Positions 27,476 to 36,698 of a stretch of DNA of 64,000 nucleotides are shown here, one piece after another. The translations under genes and the position numbers were made by a program. How positions within the stretch are numbered: the stretch's first letter is position 1; every line of letters starts with the position of its first letter. Below the pieces are notes generated by a model. That model saw nothing but the letters and a program-made list of their open reading frames with translations. It had not been told where the DNA came from and searched no databases. This stretch comes from Deltaproteobacteria bacterium (GTDB taxonomy: Bacteria > UBA10199 > JADGCS01). Location: positions 40,084 through 104,083 of the forward strand of contig JADGCS010000002.1 in assembly GCA_015228875.1 (NCBI GenBank). Reading direction: 5' to 3'.

Positions 27476-28924
27476 ATGAGCGAAAACACAGTTTATCAAA
27501 AATCAAAAAAGGGGCGCATGGGTTATTCTTTCGACACCTACGAGGTTGATCACATGACCTCAACAGATTTTCTTCCCGAAAATCTTGTGCGCAAAACAGA
27601 GGCAAGGCTGCCCGAACTTTCAGAGTTTGATGTCGTCAGGCATTACACACGGCTCTCCAAAAAAAATTATTCCATCGACACACATTTTTACCCGCTTGGT
27701 TCCTGCACGATGAAATACAATCCCAGGATTAACGAGGAAACAGCGGCTCAAAAGGGGTTTTCTCAAACCCACCCCATGCAGTATCAGTACACAGTGCAGG
27801 GAAACCTCTGTCTCATTTACGAACTGGGAGAGGCGCTCAAACAGATCACCGGTATGGATGGTGTTTCGCTGCAACCCTGTGCCGGTGCCCATGGTGAATT
27901 GACAGGACTTCTTATGATCCGGGCCTGCCTGACAGACAGGGGTAACCCCAGAAAAAAAATAATCACACCCGATTCGGCGCATGGAACAAATCCGGCATCT
28001 GCCGCGATGTGCGGTTATGGCATTGTCTCTATTAAAACAGGAGAGGACGGGTTTATTGACCCCGCAGAGGTTCAAAGAGTCATGAATGAAGATTGCGCCG
28101 GTATCATGATTACAAATCCTTCAACACTTGGCATCTTCGAAAAAAATATTAAAAAAATAGCAGACATTGTGCACGCAAAGGGCGGACTTGTTTACATGGA
28201 TGGGGCCAATTTAAACGCCGTGGTTGGTCAGATCAGCATGGCTGATCTTGGTGTCGATTGCCTTCACATCAACCTGCATAAAACATTTTCAACCCCGCAC
28301 GGTGGCGGTGGTCCCGGGGCAGGGCCGGTTGTTGTCAATAATGTTCTTGAGCCTTATCTACCTGTCCCCGTGATCAGCAAGGACAAATACGGCCGGTATT
28401 TTGCCGATTATAACCGTGAAAAAACAATTGGCAGGATGAGGGTTTTTCTGGGAAACTTTGCCATCCTTGTCAGGGCCTATACCTACATCAGGGAACTCGG
28501 GCTTGATGGGATTAAAAAGGTCTCAAAGATGGCTGTTCTCAATGCCAACTACATCAGGGCACGATTAAAGGATCACTATCAGCTTAAGTACGATTCGCCT
28601 AGTCTGCACGAAGTCGTGTTCTCAGATGCCACCTTAAAAGGCACCAATGTAAAAACCATCGATGTTGCCAAAAGGATCATCGACTATGGTTTTCACCCGC
28701 CCACTGTTTATTTTCCCATCATTGTGCCGGGGGCTATCATGATAGAACCCACCGAGACCGAATCCAAAGAAACCATCGATGATTTCTGTGATGCGATGAT
28801 AAAAATCGCCGCAGAAATTAAAAACAATCCCGAAAAAATAATTCGTGCCCCCGAAACAACCTGTATCAGCCGCCTCGACGAAGTCAAGGCGGTGAAGGAG
28901 CCTGTGCTGAGGGAGCGGTTTTAA
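27476..28924 (+). CDS. gcvPB: Glycine dehydrogenase (decarboxylating) subunit 2
   Basis: FYPLGSCTMKYNPRINE, PDSAHGTNPASAAMCGY, NLHKTFSTPHGGGGPGAGPV. Confidence 0.95.
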   Translation: MSENTVYQKSKKGRMGYSFDTYEVDHMTSTDFLPENLVRKTEARLPELSEFDVVRHYTRLSKKNYSIDTHFYPLGSCTMKYNPRINEETAAQKGFSQTHPMQYQYTVQGNLCLIYELGEALKQITGMDGVSLQPCAGAHGELTGLLMIRACLTDRGNPRKKIITPDSAHGTNPASAAMCGYGIVSIKTGEDGFIDPAEVQRVMNEDCAGIMITNPSTLGIFEKNIKKIADIVHAKGGLVYMDGANLNAVVGQISMADLGVDCLHINLHKTFSTPHGGGGPGAGPVVVNNVLEPYLPVPVISKDKYGRYFADYNREKTIGRMRVFLGNFAILVRAYTYIRELGLDGIKKVSKMAVLNANYIRARLKDHYQLKYDSPSLHEVVFSDATLKGTNVKTIDVAKRIIDYGFHPPTVYFPIIVPGAIMIEPTETESKETIDDFCDAMIKIAAEIKNNPEKIIRAPETTCISRLDEVKAVKEPVLRERF

Positions 28925-28973
28925 CGGGTGGCGAAGTATCTGATCGTGAATTCAAAAGAATGATTACAGGACT

Positions 28974-30314
28974 CTATTCTCTCATTTCTACGTGTTTGAA
29001 AACTGCCTCGCGGAGAGGGAATAAAAATTCAGACAGATCTCGATTCTCTGGGTTGAGGAGGGGCTGACCCAGGTTAAGATTGCCAGCCCTGTATCTTGTG
29101 AGATACTCCCTGATTTGCTTGGCGAGGGCCTTGTTTGGATAATAAATCCTCATCATGAGATCAAAGACACACATTGTTGTCATACCTGTCAAGGCTTCTC
29201 TGTTAAGGACGCTCTGGCCCTGTATGGTTGTCAAAAGAACATCGCAAATTGCTGCGGGCGTTGTTGATGGGTCATTGGGTTGTCCTGGGTGAGCGTTTGT
29301 GTAGATGAAATCACTCACGGGTACCTTACCCAAAATGGCAACAAGCGACGCGTACAACTGCCAGCTTTTTCTATTAATGATTTGAGGGAGGTGATGACTT
29401 GTTACCCATTCTTTAAGAACTGGGCCTCCTGCCTGAATGATGGATCTTAAATTTTGCGAACTGATGTTTACATTTCCCCAGTCTCCGTGTCCCCTGCAGA
29501 TGGCTTCACAGAGCAGCTCAGGTCTTGCTTGTAATAGTTTCCATGACCGTTGCAGCACAGGAAACTTTTCTGTAATGGCCAACAACGGGGCGACATGGGT
29601 CAAATCAAAAGTTGCCGCATGCTTTGCAATCAGAAGTCTGATGAGGGGGATGACCCTGCCATCAGTCTGTCCTTGATCTACGAGTCTGTCGATCATTTCA
29701 CGTTGCGCTGTTGAAGGCGCTGTTATTGCAGCGTCTGCAGGCACCATATGCTGCGCGGCCTCCTCAAAGACCTTTAAATAATATAAAACGCCGAGTGTGG
29801 ATGCAAACCTCAAGGGATCTTCCATCATAAGTGTCTTTAATGCGCTTGCGATGTCGGGACTTGGCGTAAAGTGATGACGTCTGAGTAACTCTTCGAGGAC
29901 AAGGTCGGGAACGGTGTGGTGTCTTTTTGCCGGGACCTTGTAGTTGAGAAGGAGCCGCTCGGTCAGCATGGGTATGGTTTGTTCATCCAGCGGTGTGCAA
30001 TCCTGCGTTCTGACAACTTTTTTGTGATCTCCAATAAGAAGACGAGTCCAACCCGAACGTGTGGTCTGTTCTCTATCTTTTTCTACAGGCATTCCTGCCG
30101 CAATCATTTCTTTTCTCACCCTCGAAAATGTGCTTTGTACTTCTGGTGTAAGCGAGCGTTCATTTGCTTTTAATCGATTTAAAGTGCGGTGCCATCGGGA
30201 TCTGTCTGGGATGGTTCCGACAGGCATTTGTATAAGGAGGGTCTCTAAATGGGACGGCCTCAACGGGGTTACCAAAGTGGCGGGCATTGATACTATGTGA
30301 CTTACCCTCATCAT
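28974..30314 (-). CDS. Hypothetical protein; paralogue of N-terminal half of 31995-34370 product
   Basis: Shared blocks LVLEELLRRHHFT..DPLRFASTLGVLYYLKVFEEA and FPVLQRSWKLLQARPELL. Confidence 0.65.
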   Translation of the reverse strand: MMRVSHIVSMPATLVTPLRPSHLETLLIQMPVGTIPDRSRWHRTLNRLKANERSLTPEVQSTFSRVRKEMIAAGMPVEKDREQTTRSGWTRLLIGDHKKVVRTQDCTPLDEQTIPMLTERLLLNYKVPAKRHHTVPDLVLEELLRRHHFTPSPDIASALKTLMMEDPLRFASTLGVLYYLKVFEEAAQHMVPADAAITAPSTAQREMIDRLVDQGQTDGRVIPLIRLLIAKHAATFDLTHVAPLLAITEKFPVLQRSWKLLQARPELLCEAICRGHGDWGNVNISSQNLRSIIQAGGPVLKEWVTSHHLPQIINRKSWQLYASLVAILGKVPVSDFIYTNAHPGQPNDPSTTPAAICDVLLTTIQGQSVLNREALTGMTTMCVFDLMMRIYYPNKALAKQIREYLTRYRAGNLNLGQPLLNPENRDLSEFLFPLREAVFKHVEMRE

Positions 30315-30657
30315 AAGTTTATGTGACCTTGATGTGATTGCTCTCTTTCACACCTTGGATCCAATTATCAAATCTAACTGCAATGCAATATATTCGTTTC
30401 TCACCTTAAGAAGTTGCGTAGTTTTTTCAAAAAAAATAATACTGCAATCATTATAACGCCTTGAGATCAAATATCTTTTTATTGTTTTTTTAAACAGGGG
30501 AAAATCTTGTGTCTTTTCAGGGAGATTTTACCAGGAAAATATTTTTCCTTTCTTGTCTATTTGGGATCGTTTTGTTAAAAAAAATTGCGTTTTGAAAGGT
30601 AAAAGTCAGTTCACGCAGATCAATCCGTATCAACAAATTCAATAATGGAGATAATCA

Positions 30658-32004
30658 ATGTCCCAGTTTTTTGCCTTTTTTAAGGCGGCCCCGCACATTG
30701 AACCAATTCAAGACAAACAGCAGGTGAAGGTCCTCTACAAAGCCATGCGCATCAGAATGATGCTTGGGATGATCATTGGCTATGCGGCATTTTATTTTGT
30801 GCGCAAAAATTTTTCCATGGCCATGCCTTCTTTTCTTACAGAACTGCATTACACCAAAACAGACTTGGGAATGATCCTTTCATTATTTTCTATCCTCTAC
30901 GGCGTTGGCAAATTTTTTAACGGGATGCTCGCCGACCGGGCCAATCCAAGATATTTTATGGCCATTGGTTTATTGGGGGCTGCTGTCGTCAATGTTTTTT
31001 TTGGCATGTCTTCTTCGCTGATCTTTTTTGGTCTTTTCTGGCTCTTGAACGCGTGGTTTCAGTCCATGGGGTGGCCACCCTGCGCGCGCATGCTGACACA
31101 CTGGTATAGCCCGAGAGAGTTGGGGACAATGTGGGGGATTTGGAATTCATCCCACCAAATAGGAGGCGCTGGGATTCTTGTCATGGCAGGGTATCTGATC
31201 AGCACATACGGCTGGCGGTATGCGTTTTATGTCCCCGGGGTTTGTGTGCTGCTGATCGTGGTCTTTCTTATTGTGACTCTCAGAGACACTCCCCAATCGT
31301 TGGGCTTGCCTCGTATAGAAAAATATCGAGGCGACATGGATGAAACGGCACACGATGAAGACGATGAGCTTGCGGCGCTGTCGACCAAAGAGATTTTATT
31401 CAAGCATGTGCTCAATAATAAACTGATCTGGTATTTATGCTTTGCAAACTTTTTTGTGTACATTGTGAGAATTGGGGTCCTTGACTGGGCACCTACATTT
31501 CTTGTCGAGGCCAAAAAGAGCAGTCTCGCTGTAGCTGGTGTGAACGTCGCCAGTTTTGAAATCGCGGGGATTATTGGGGCTATTCTCGCGGGGTGGCTTT
31601 CAGATAAAGTATTTAAAGGACGTCGTGGACCGGCCAATGTCTTGTTTATGGTGGCCCTCATTTTCTGTGTTGTGTATTTTTGGATGATCCCACCCGGATA
31701 TCCCCTGTTGGACGCCACGGCGCTCATTGCGATTGGTTTTTTTGTTTATGGGCCGCAAATGCTTGTTGGTGTGGCGGCAGCAGATTTCGCTTCCAAAAAG
31801 GCATCGGCAACGGCGACGGGTCTTACAGGGACCTTTGGCTATCTTGGCAGCACAGTGTGTGGTGTCGGCACGGGTGCCATTGTCGACAAGTGGGGATGGA
31901 ACGGTGGGTTTATTTTCTTTATCATGTGTGCTGTGATAGGAACTTTTCTTTTTGCCTTGACCTGGAAGCAGCGTTCAAAGACCCTTGAGAGCCTTCATAC
32001 CTGA
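30658..32004 (+). CDS. MFS transporter, organophosphate:phosphate antiporter (GlpT/UhpT-like) family
   Basis: YFVRKNFSMAMPSFLTELHYTKTDLGMILSLFSILYGVGKFFNGMLADR, WFQSMGWPPCARMLTHWYSPRELGTMWGIWN. Confidence 0.9.
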   Translation: MSQFFAFFKAAPHIEPIQDKQQVKVLYKAMRIRMMLGMIIGYAAFYFVRKNFSMAMPSFLTELHYTKTDLGMILSLFSILYGVGKFFNGMLADRANPRYFMAIGLLGAAVVNVFFGMSSSLIFFGLFWLLNAWFQSMGWPPCARMLTHWYSPRELGTMWGIWNSSHQIGGAGILVMAGYLISTYGWRYAFYVPGVCVLLIVVFLIVTLRDTPQSLGLPRIEKYRGDMDETAHDEDDELAALSTKEILFKHVLNNKLIWYLCFANFFVYIVRIGVLDWAPTFLVEAKKSSLAVAGVNVASFEIAGIIGAILAGWLSDKVFKGRRGPANVLFMVALIFCVVYFWMIPPGYPLLDATALIAIGFFVYGPQMLVGVAAADFASKKASATATGLTGTFGYLGSTVCGVGTGAIVDKWGWNGGFIFFIMCAVIGTFLFALTWKQRSKTLESLHT

Positions 32005-34370
32005 AGTGGGGGCGGTGGCTGGTTGGGTTGTGAAAGAGAATTTTTAAGCCTTATTTGCAGAGATGAAAACAAAGATCCAAAACCATTAAATACTGCCCCC
32101 AAGGGCTGCCAAAAAAAGTAAGACGTGAAATACCCGCCAATCGCATTAAAAAAATCTGCGGCGACCCCCAAAGCATAATAGGATCTGGTATAGGTTTTTG
32201 TTTTTTCAAGACCGGCCCCTTGCTCTGCCGCCTTGTTTGCCCTTGGTTGGATGGTTTTTTTAATATGCACGGCCAATGACAACAGGGCGGGGGTGACCAT
32301 CAACAAGGCCCCCATGGCGATCATGTAAGAAGGTTGTTCCCAAGAGGCTTGGGCAAGAAGGAGATACTGTTCGCTATCTGTTTTTGGGGGGGTGAGAGGG
32401 TTAAAACCTAAATTGGCGAGCAGGTTCGCATCATTCTGTATTGGAGCGGGAAGGTTTAAATAAGCCCAGGTTCCCAGTGTGGTGACAGACCAGATCCCTT
32501 TTGAAACATAAAGCCCTGTCATTTTGGAGGCGTCTCTAAAAATTTCTAAATTGTCGCGTTTTCCCTCGTTTTGTTTTTTCTTTTTAAAATTTTCACGAAT
32601 GATTGGCAGGTTGGCCTTGAGTGTTGTGGCTGCGCCCGCGATTACCAAAACATGTGATATGGCAGCAAGTCCAACGGCCACATCTGTAAACGAAGGGCCT
32701 TGAAAAATATTTCCTGAAATCGTGCACATTGCACCGGCCCCTATAATGCACATCTTTTCAGCAAAGTAGTAAAGAGTTCGTTTGGCGTTGCCCTTAATTA
32801 TCTCTTGCGCGACACCCTTGTCAGCTGTTTTATTGGAAAGTCTTTTATATCTTATCAACGCAAAGATGTCCGAACCAATTTTGAGAGCATTGCCTGCCGC
32901 CTGACCCAGAATGGCACCGTATTCTTCCAACGCCTTTTGCACATTGCCAGCGTGTGTGAATTCGGAGAGGTGTTTTGCCCCTTCATACAGGGGTGAAAAA
33001 AACCAAGCGCCCAAGGGGTGATTGATATAAGCGTCGCGTTTTTGGTCCGTGAGACATCTTTGAAGAAATTTTCCAGCGGCCTCCACCATGCCCCCAACAG
33101 TGTATGTAAGAAATTGTTCTGTGGACTGGTAGCGTGCAAATGTCTGGCGGGCCTCTTGGGCATCGAGCAGGCGTTCTGGCGGTGTGGGGTGCGGCCGAAA
33201 CAACTTTTTACCGATGGACTGCATGGGTATGCTGAGCACACGGGCCACGCTCACAGCGCCTGATTTAAAGGCCTCGATACCCGATGTGGCACTCATGACA
33301 GCGCGGTATTGCCTGGCTGTATATGGGAAATCCTCTGGGTTGTCACAATCGCGGGGTTTGCCTTGGGTCTCAAAAAGAGTTCTGTACAGGGCCGCCATTC
33401 GTTTTAAAGTCGTTCCCCCAGCATTTTTGATTTTTGCCAGATTGGACGCACTCACGATGCGATTGCCCCTTTTATCAAAGCAGTTGGCCGCCGCATGAAA
33501 CAACATCTCAGGTTTGTCTTTTAGCCTGTCCCATATTTTTTGCAGGACGGGGAATTTTTGTGTGGCAGCTACCAAAGGCTCCATGTGGTAGTTTTTAAAT
33601 TTATCGGGGTGTCTGTTAAGGAGTGCAAGAATCATGGGGATAGAGCGACCGTCTGATCTCCCCATTTGCAACAGCTGAGTGATCATGTCTGACTGGATCG
33701 CGGTTTTCTCTTTTTCGTCAAGCACGGCGTTTGGACGTGTGTGCCAGACAGATTCTTGGAGGGTCTCCGACGATTCAAACACGCCCAGATAGTAAAGGGC
33801 GCCGAGTTCTGATGAGAACCTTAACGGATCGACTTGTAAGAGTGTATTCAATGCTGCTCTGATATCTTGGTTTTCAGTTTTATAGTATCGGACCAGCAGC
33901 TCTTCGAGGACAAAATCCTTGACTGATTTAAATCTTTTTTGAGGGTTGCTGAGGTTGCGAGTGATTTCACGGATGAGGGTTGCATCGCTCAATTCTTCTA
34001 ATTTTAATTGCGCGTCCCAGCCGACATACGTCCCTTTGGGCGCAGAATGCAGGCCCAGATGATAAAACAGACCTGTGATTCTTGTTTTTCCGGTGATCGA
34101 TAAACCTGCTGCGCGTATTTTACCTTTGATGAGTGAAAATTTTTTTCTCTCCCTTTCGGAGAGAACAGGTTTACCAACAATTGAATCGAGTTGAGCATGC
34201 CACAGTCTTGCTTGAAATTTGTTTCCTACGGGATAGCGCTCTAGATGTGCGCGCACTTCAGCCGGACTTGGTCTGGCGACAACAGCGTGTCTGAGGAGGC
34301 TGGCATCGGGCATGGTCAGCAAGGAAGCCCCTACAGATAACTGCAACGGTTTACTGGTAGAACCTGTCAT
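31995..34370 (-). CDS. Hypothetical 791-aa protein with helical N-terminal half and C-terminal TM segments; paralogue of 28974-30314
   Basis: FVLEELLVRYYKT..DPLRFSSELGALYYLGVFESSE; convergent 10-bp overlap with MFS gene. Confidence 0.65.
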   Translation of the reverse strand: MTGSTSKPLQLSVGASLLTMPDASLLRHAVVARPSPAEVRAHLERYPVGNKFQARLWHAQLDSIVGKPVLSERERKKFSLIKGKIRAAGLSITGKTRITGLFYHLGLHSAPKGTYVGWDAQLKLEELSDATLIREITRNLSNPQKRFKSVKDFVLEELLVRYYKTENQDIRAALNTLLQVDPLRFSSELGALYYLGVFESSETLQESVWHTRPNAVLDEKEKTAIQSDMITQLLQMGRSDGRSIPMILALLNRHPDKFKNYHMEPLVAATQKFPVLQKIWDRLKDKPEMLFHAAANCFDKRGNRIVSASNLAKIKNAGGTTLKRMAALYRTLFETQGKPRDCDNPEDFPYTARQYRAVMSATSGIEAFKSGAVSVARVLSIPMQSIGKKLFRPHPTPPERLLDAQEARQTFARYQSTEQFLTYTVGGMVEAAGKFLQRCLTDQKRDAYINHPLGAWFFSPLYEGAKHLSEFTHAGNVQKALEEYGAILGQAAGNALKIGSDIFALIRYKRLSNKTADKGVAQEIIKGNAKRTLYYFAEKMCIIGAGAMCTISGNIFQGPSFTDVAVGLAAISHVLVIAGAATTLKANLPIIRENFKKKKQNEGKRDNLEIFRDASKMTGLYVSKGIWSVTTLGTWAYLNLPAPIQNDANLLANLGFNPLTPPKTDSEQYLLLAQASWEQPSYMIAMGALLMVTPALLSLAVHIKKTIQPRANKAAEQGAGLEKTKTYTRSYYALGVAADFFNAIGGYFTSYFFWQPLGAVFNGFGSLFSSLQIRLKNSLSQPNQPPPPLQV

Positions 34371-34706
34371 AGTCTATCCACTAAAAAATTTCCGGCCGTT
34401 GGTGCACACAAAACGACAAATGCTTTTGAACTCATGATGTGTTTTTTGTCGCCCCGTGATCCCTCATATATGTTATCGTTAAAAAAAGTTATAAGTTGCT
34501 AAGGAATAAGATTAGAAGTGCAAAATATAACAAAAAACGCAATTAAAATGTTGTCTTGGTAGCAGCGCCCCATACTAAATTCTTTTAATAAAAACAAATG
34601 GTTGAAAATTTAACACGCTTTTGTCGTAAAAGTGATAAAAAATTGTCACCTTGTATGACTGCCAGCCTTGATGGTTTTTTTTTAAAGGGGTAACCAACAC
34701 GATCAT

Positions 34707-35195
34707 ATGCAACAAAACAAACCAGAATCAAAAAAAACATCAGAGTCCTCACTTGAGTCAACCTACATGGTCATGCCGGAGCACACAAACCCGCGAGGGT
34801 ATACATTTGGTGGCACGATCATGGCATGGGTGGATATCACGGCGGGGGTTGTGGCCTTTCGTCATTGTCGCACCAGTGTAGTTACGGCCTCGATGGATGA
34901 GTTGAGTTTTCTCTATCCTGTCAATCTCGGAGATCTCGTGACCCTAAAGGCTTCGGTTAACTTTACCAGCCGCCATTCGATGGAAGTGGGGGTTAAGGTG
35001 CTGGCAGAAAATCCTATCACGGGTGAGAGCAGTCACACGGCAACGGCGTATCTCACGTTTGTTTCGCTGGATAAAAACGGCAAAACACTCCCCATTGCCC
35101 AGGTGATTCCAGAAACAGACGAACACATAAGACGCTTTGAGGCGGGCAAGGCAAGGTATCAGGAGAGGTTAAACAAGAGAAAAAAAAGGGGGTAG
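34707..35195 (+). CDS. Acyl-CoA thioesterase, hotdog fold (YciA/BFIT-like)
   Basis: MVMPEHTNPRGYTFGGTIMAWVDITAGVVAFRHCRTSVVTASMDELSFLYPVNLGD. Confidence 0.88.
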   Translation: MQQNKPESKKTSESSLESTYMVMPEHTNPRGYTFGGTIMAWVDITAGVVAFRHCRTSVVTASMDELSFLYPVNLGDLVTLKASVNFTSRHSMEVGVKVLAENPITGESSHTATAYLTFVSLDKNGKTLPIAQVIPETDEHIRRFEAGKARYQERLNKRKKRG

Positions 35196-35234
35196 CGAGG
35201 CGTGTTTTTATATCATAAATGAGGCAATTCTTCC

Positions 35235-36398
35235 TCATATTCCCCTGTAGATGGCCGCAATGGGAATACATTGAATATCGTCGATTTTTTTGTAGTCTTC
35301 TCCCAGATAAAACAAATAACCAGACCTGTTTTTATTGTCTGTCCCGACAAACTCTTGGAGGTTTTTTATGTCTTTATGAGAAGGTTTGCATGTTGATTTG
35401 ATTTCGACAGCCTTTATGCTTTTCTTTTCAACAATGACAACATCTATCTCAAAACCAGATGTGTTCTTGTAAAAATAAAGTTGATCTGTTTTATAAAAAC
35501 CCAGTTTTCTCCGTTTTTCGATTTCTGAGATGACAAAATTTTCAATGATTTGCCCCCTGCTGCATTGCACACCTAGGGCTGTAATCATGCCCGCATCGCA
35601 ATAGTAAGACTTTGCCCCTTTGATGTATCTTTTGGATGGCCCAAACTGATATCCCGTCAGACTAAAACCCAAACCAGACTGATAAATGCTACCCAGATAT
35701 TTTTGGGTAGTCACATGACTCAATCCCGATTCTTGTCTGAAGTTTTCAACCTGAGTGGTGTTTCCAATTGACAGGGCATAATGGTTTAGGATGGTCCTTA
35801 GTCCCATCACATCTTGGATATTGGATAAAAGACTTAGGTCTCGGGTAAAATATGTGTTTCGATAATTTTGGAGAATGTCATTTTTTTGTTCTTCATCATC
35901 TGTTGAAACAACCTCAGGAAACCCACCATACTTTAAAAACAATTCAAACCTTCTTGCTGCTTCTTTGATTTGTAGTGGCGACGCTTTTTCGTCAAAAATT
36001 GAATGGGTTGATTCGCCCTGTTTTTCGCCCCAGCAAGCGGGTGGCAATTCCAGTATCTCGATACGACCAGCCAGAGAATCGGCAGAGGCATCTAAAAGAC
36101 CAATCCGACTCGATCCACTCATGAACACCGTTGCCCCTTGTTCATCAATGGCAAACTTTGCCCCAATGGTCAGCTTGGGAACTCTCTGTATCTCATCGAT
36201 GATGATACGTGAGTGCCCTTCAAAAATGGACTTAGGGTCCTTTTCGGCAAGCGCCAAAATGTCGAGGTCATCGAGTGTAAAATATTTAAAATCTGGAAAA
36301 TTTATTTTAAGATAAGTGCTCTTACCGACCCTTCGCGGTCCCAACAAGAGGACACTTGCTGTCGATTTTTTGGGCCTTTTAAGCCATCTTTTAAACAT
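35235..36398 (-). CDS. AAA ATPase with DUF4143-type C-terminus
   Basis: LLGPRRVGKSTYLKINFPDFKYFTLDD, RIIIDEIQRVP, VFMSGSSRIGLL, FYKNTSGFEIDVVIVEKKSIKAVEIKST. Confidence 0.85.
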   Translation of the reverse strand: MFKRWLKRPKKSTASVLLLGPRRVGKSTYLKINFPDFKYFTLDDLDILALAEKDPKSIFEGHSRIIIDEIQRVPKLTIGAKFAIDEQGATVFMSGSSRIGLLDASADSLAGRIEILELPPACWGEKQGESTHSIFDEKASPLQIKEAARRFELFLKYGGFPEVVSTDDEEQKNDILQNYRNTYFTRDLSLLSNIQDVMGLRTILNHYALSIGNTTQVENFRQESGLSHVTTQKYLGSIYQSGLGFSLTGYQFGPSKRYIKGAKSYYCDAGMITALGVQCSRGQIIENFVISEIEKRRKLGFYKTDQLYFYKNTSGFEIDVVIVEKKSIKAVEIKSTCKPSHKDIKNLQEFVGTDNKNRSGYLFYLGEDYKKIDDIQCIPIAAIYRGI

Positions 36399-36698
36399 AA
36401 CATAATTTTAGCATGGATTTTTTGATAGTCAAGTATGTTTTCATCCATATAAATGCGACACCCTTAAATACTAAGACGGCTAGCTTACACTCCAAGACGC
36501 AAGGGCAAAGATTTGATTCGATGTGCGTTGTGTTGAGAAGTTCACGAGAAGGAGAAAAGGAAATTCACGAGACGGATATTTGAAGTGAGTCGTAAGGTTC
36601 GCTGTAAATGCTTTTTGATTTGTTGCAAGTGTTGCTGTATGTGTTGGTGAGAAGCCTCTGTCATATTTTTCATTTTTTATAGCCAAAAACTCAAACCG

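Noticed and set aside
36480-36686. 68-aa minus-strand ORF in the AT-rich spacer
   Set aside because: No domain and no neighbourhood logic; likely spurious.
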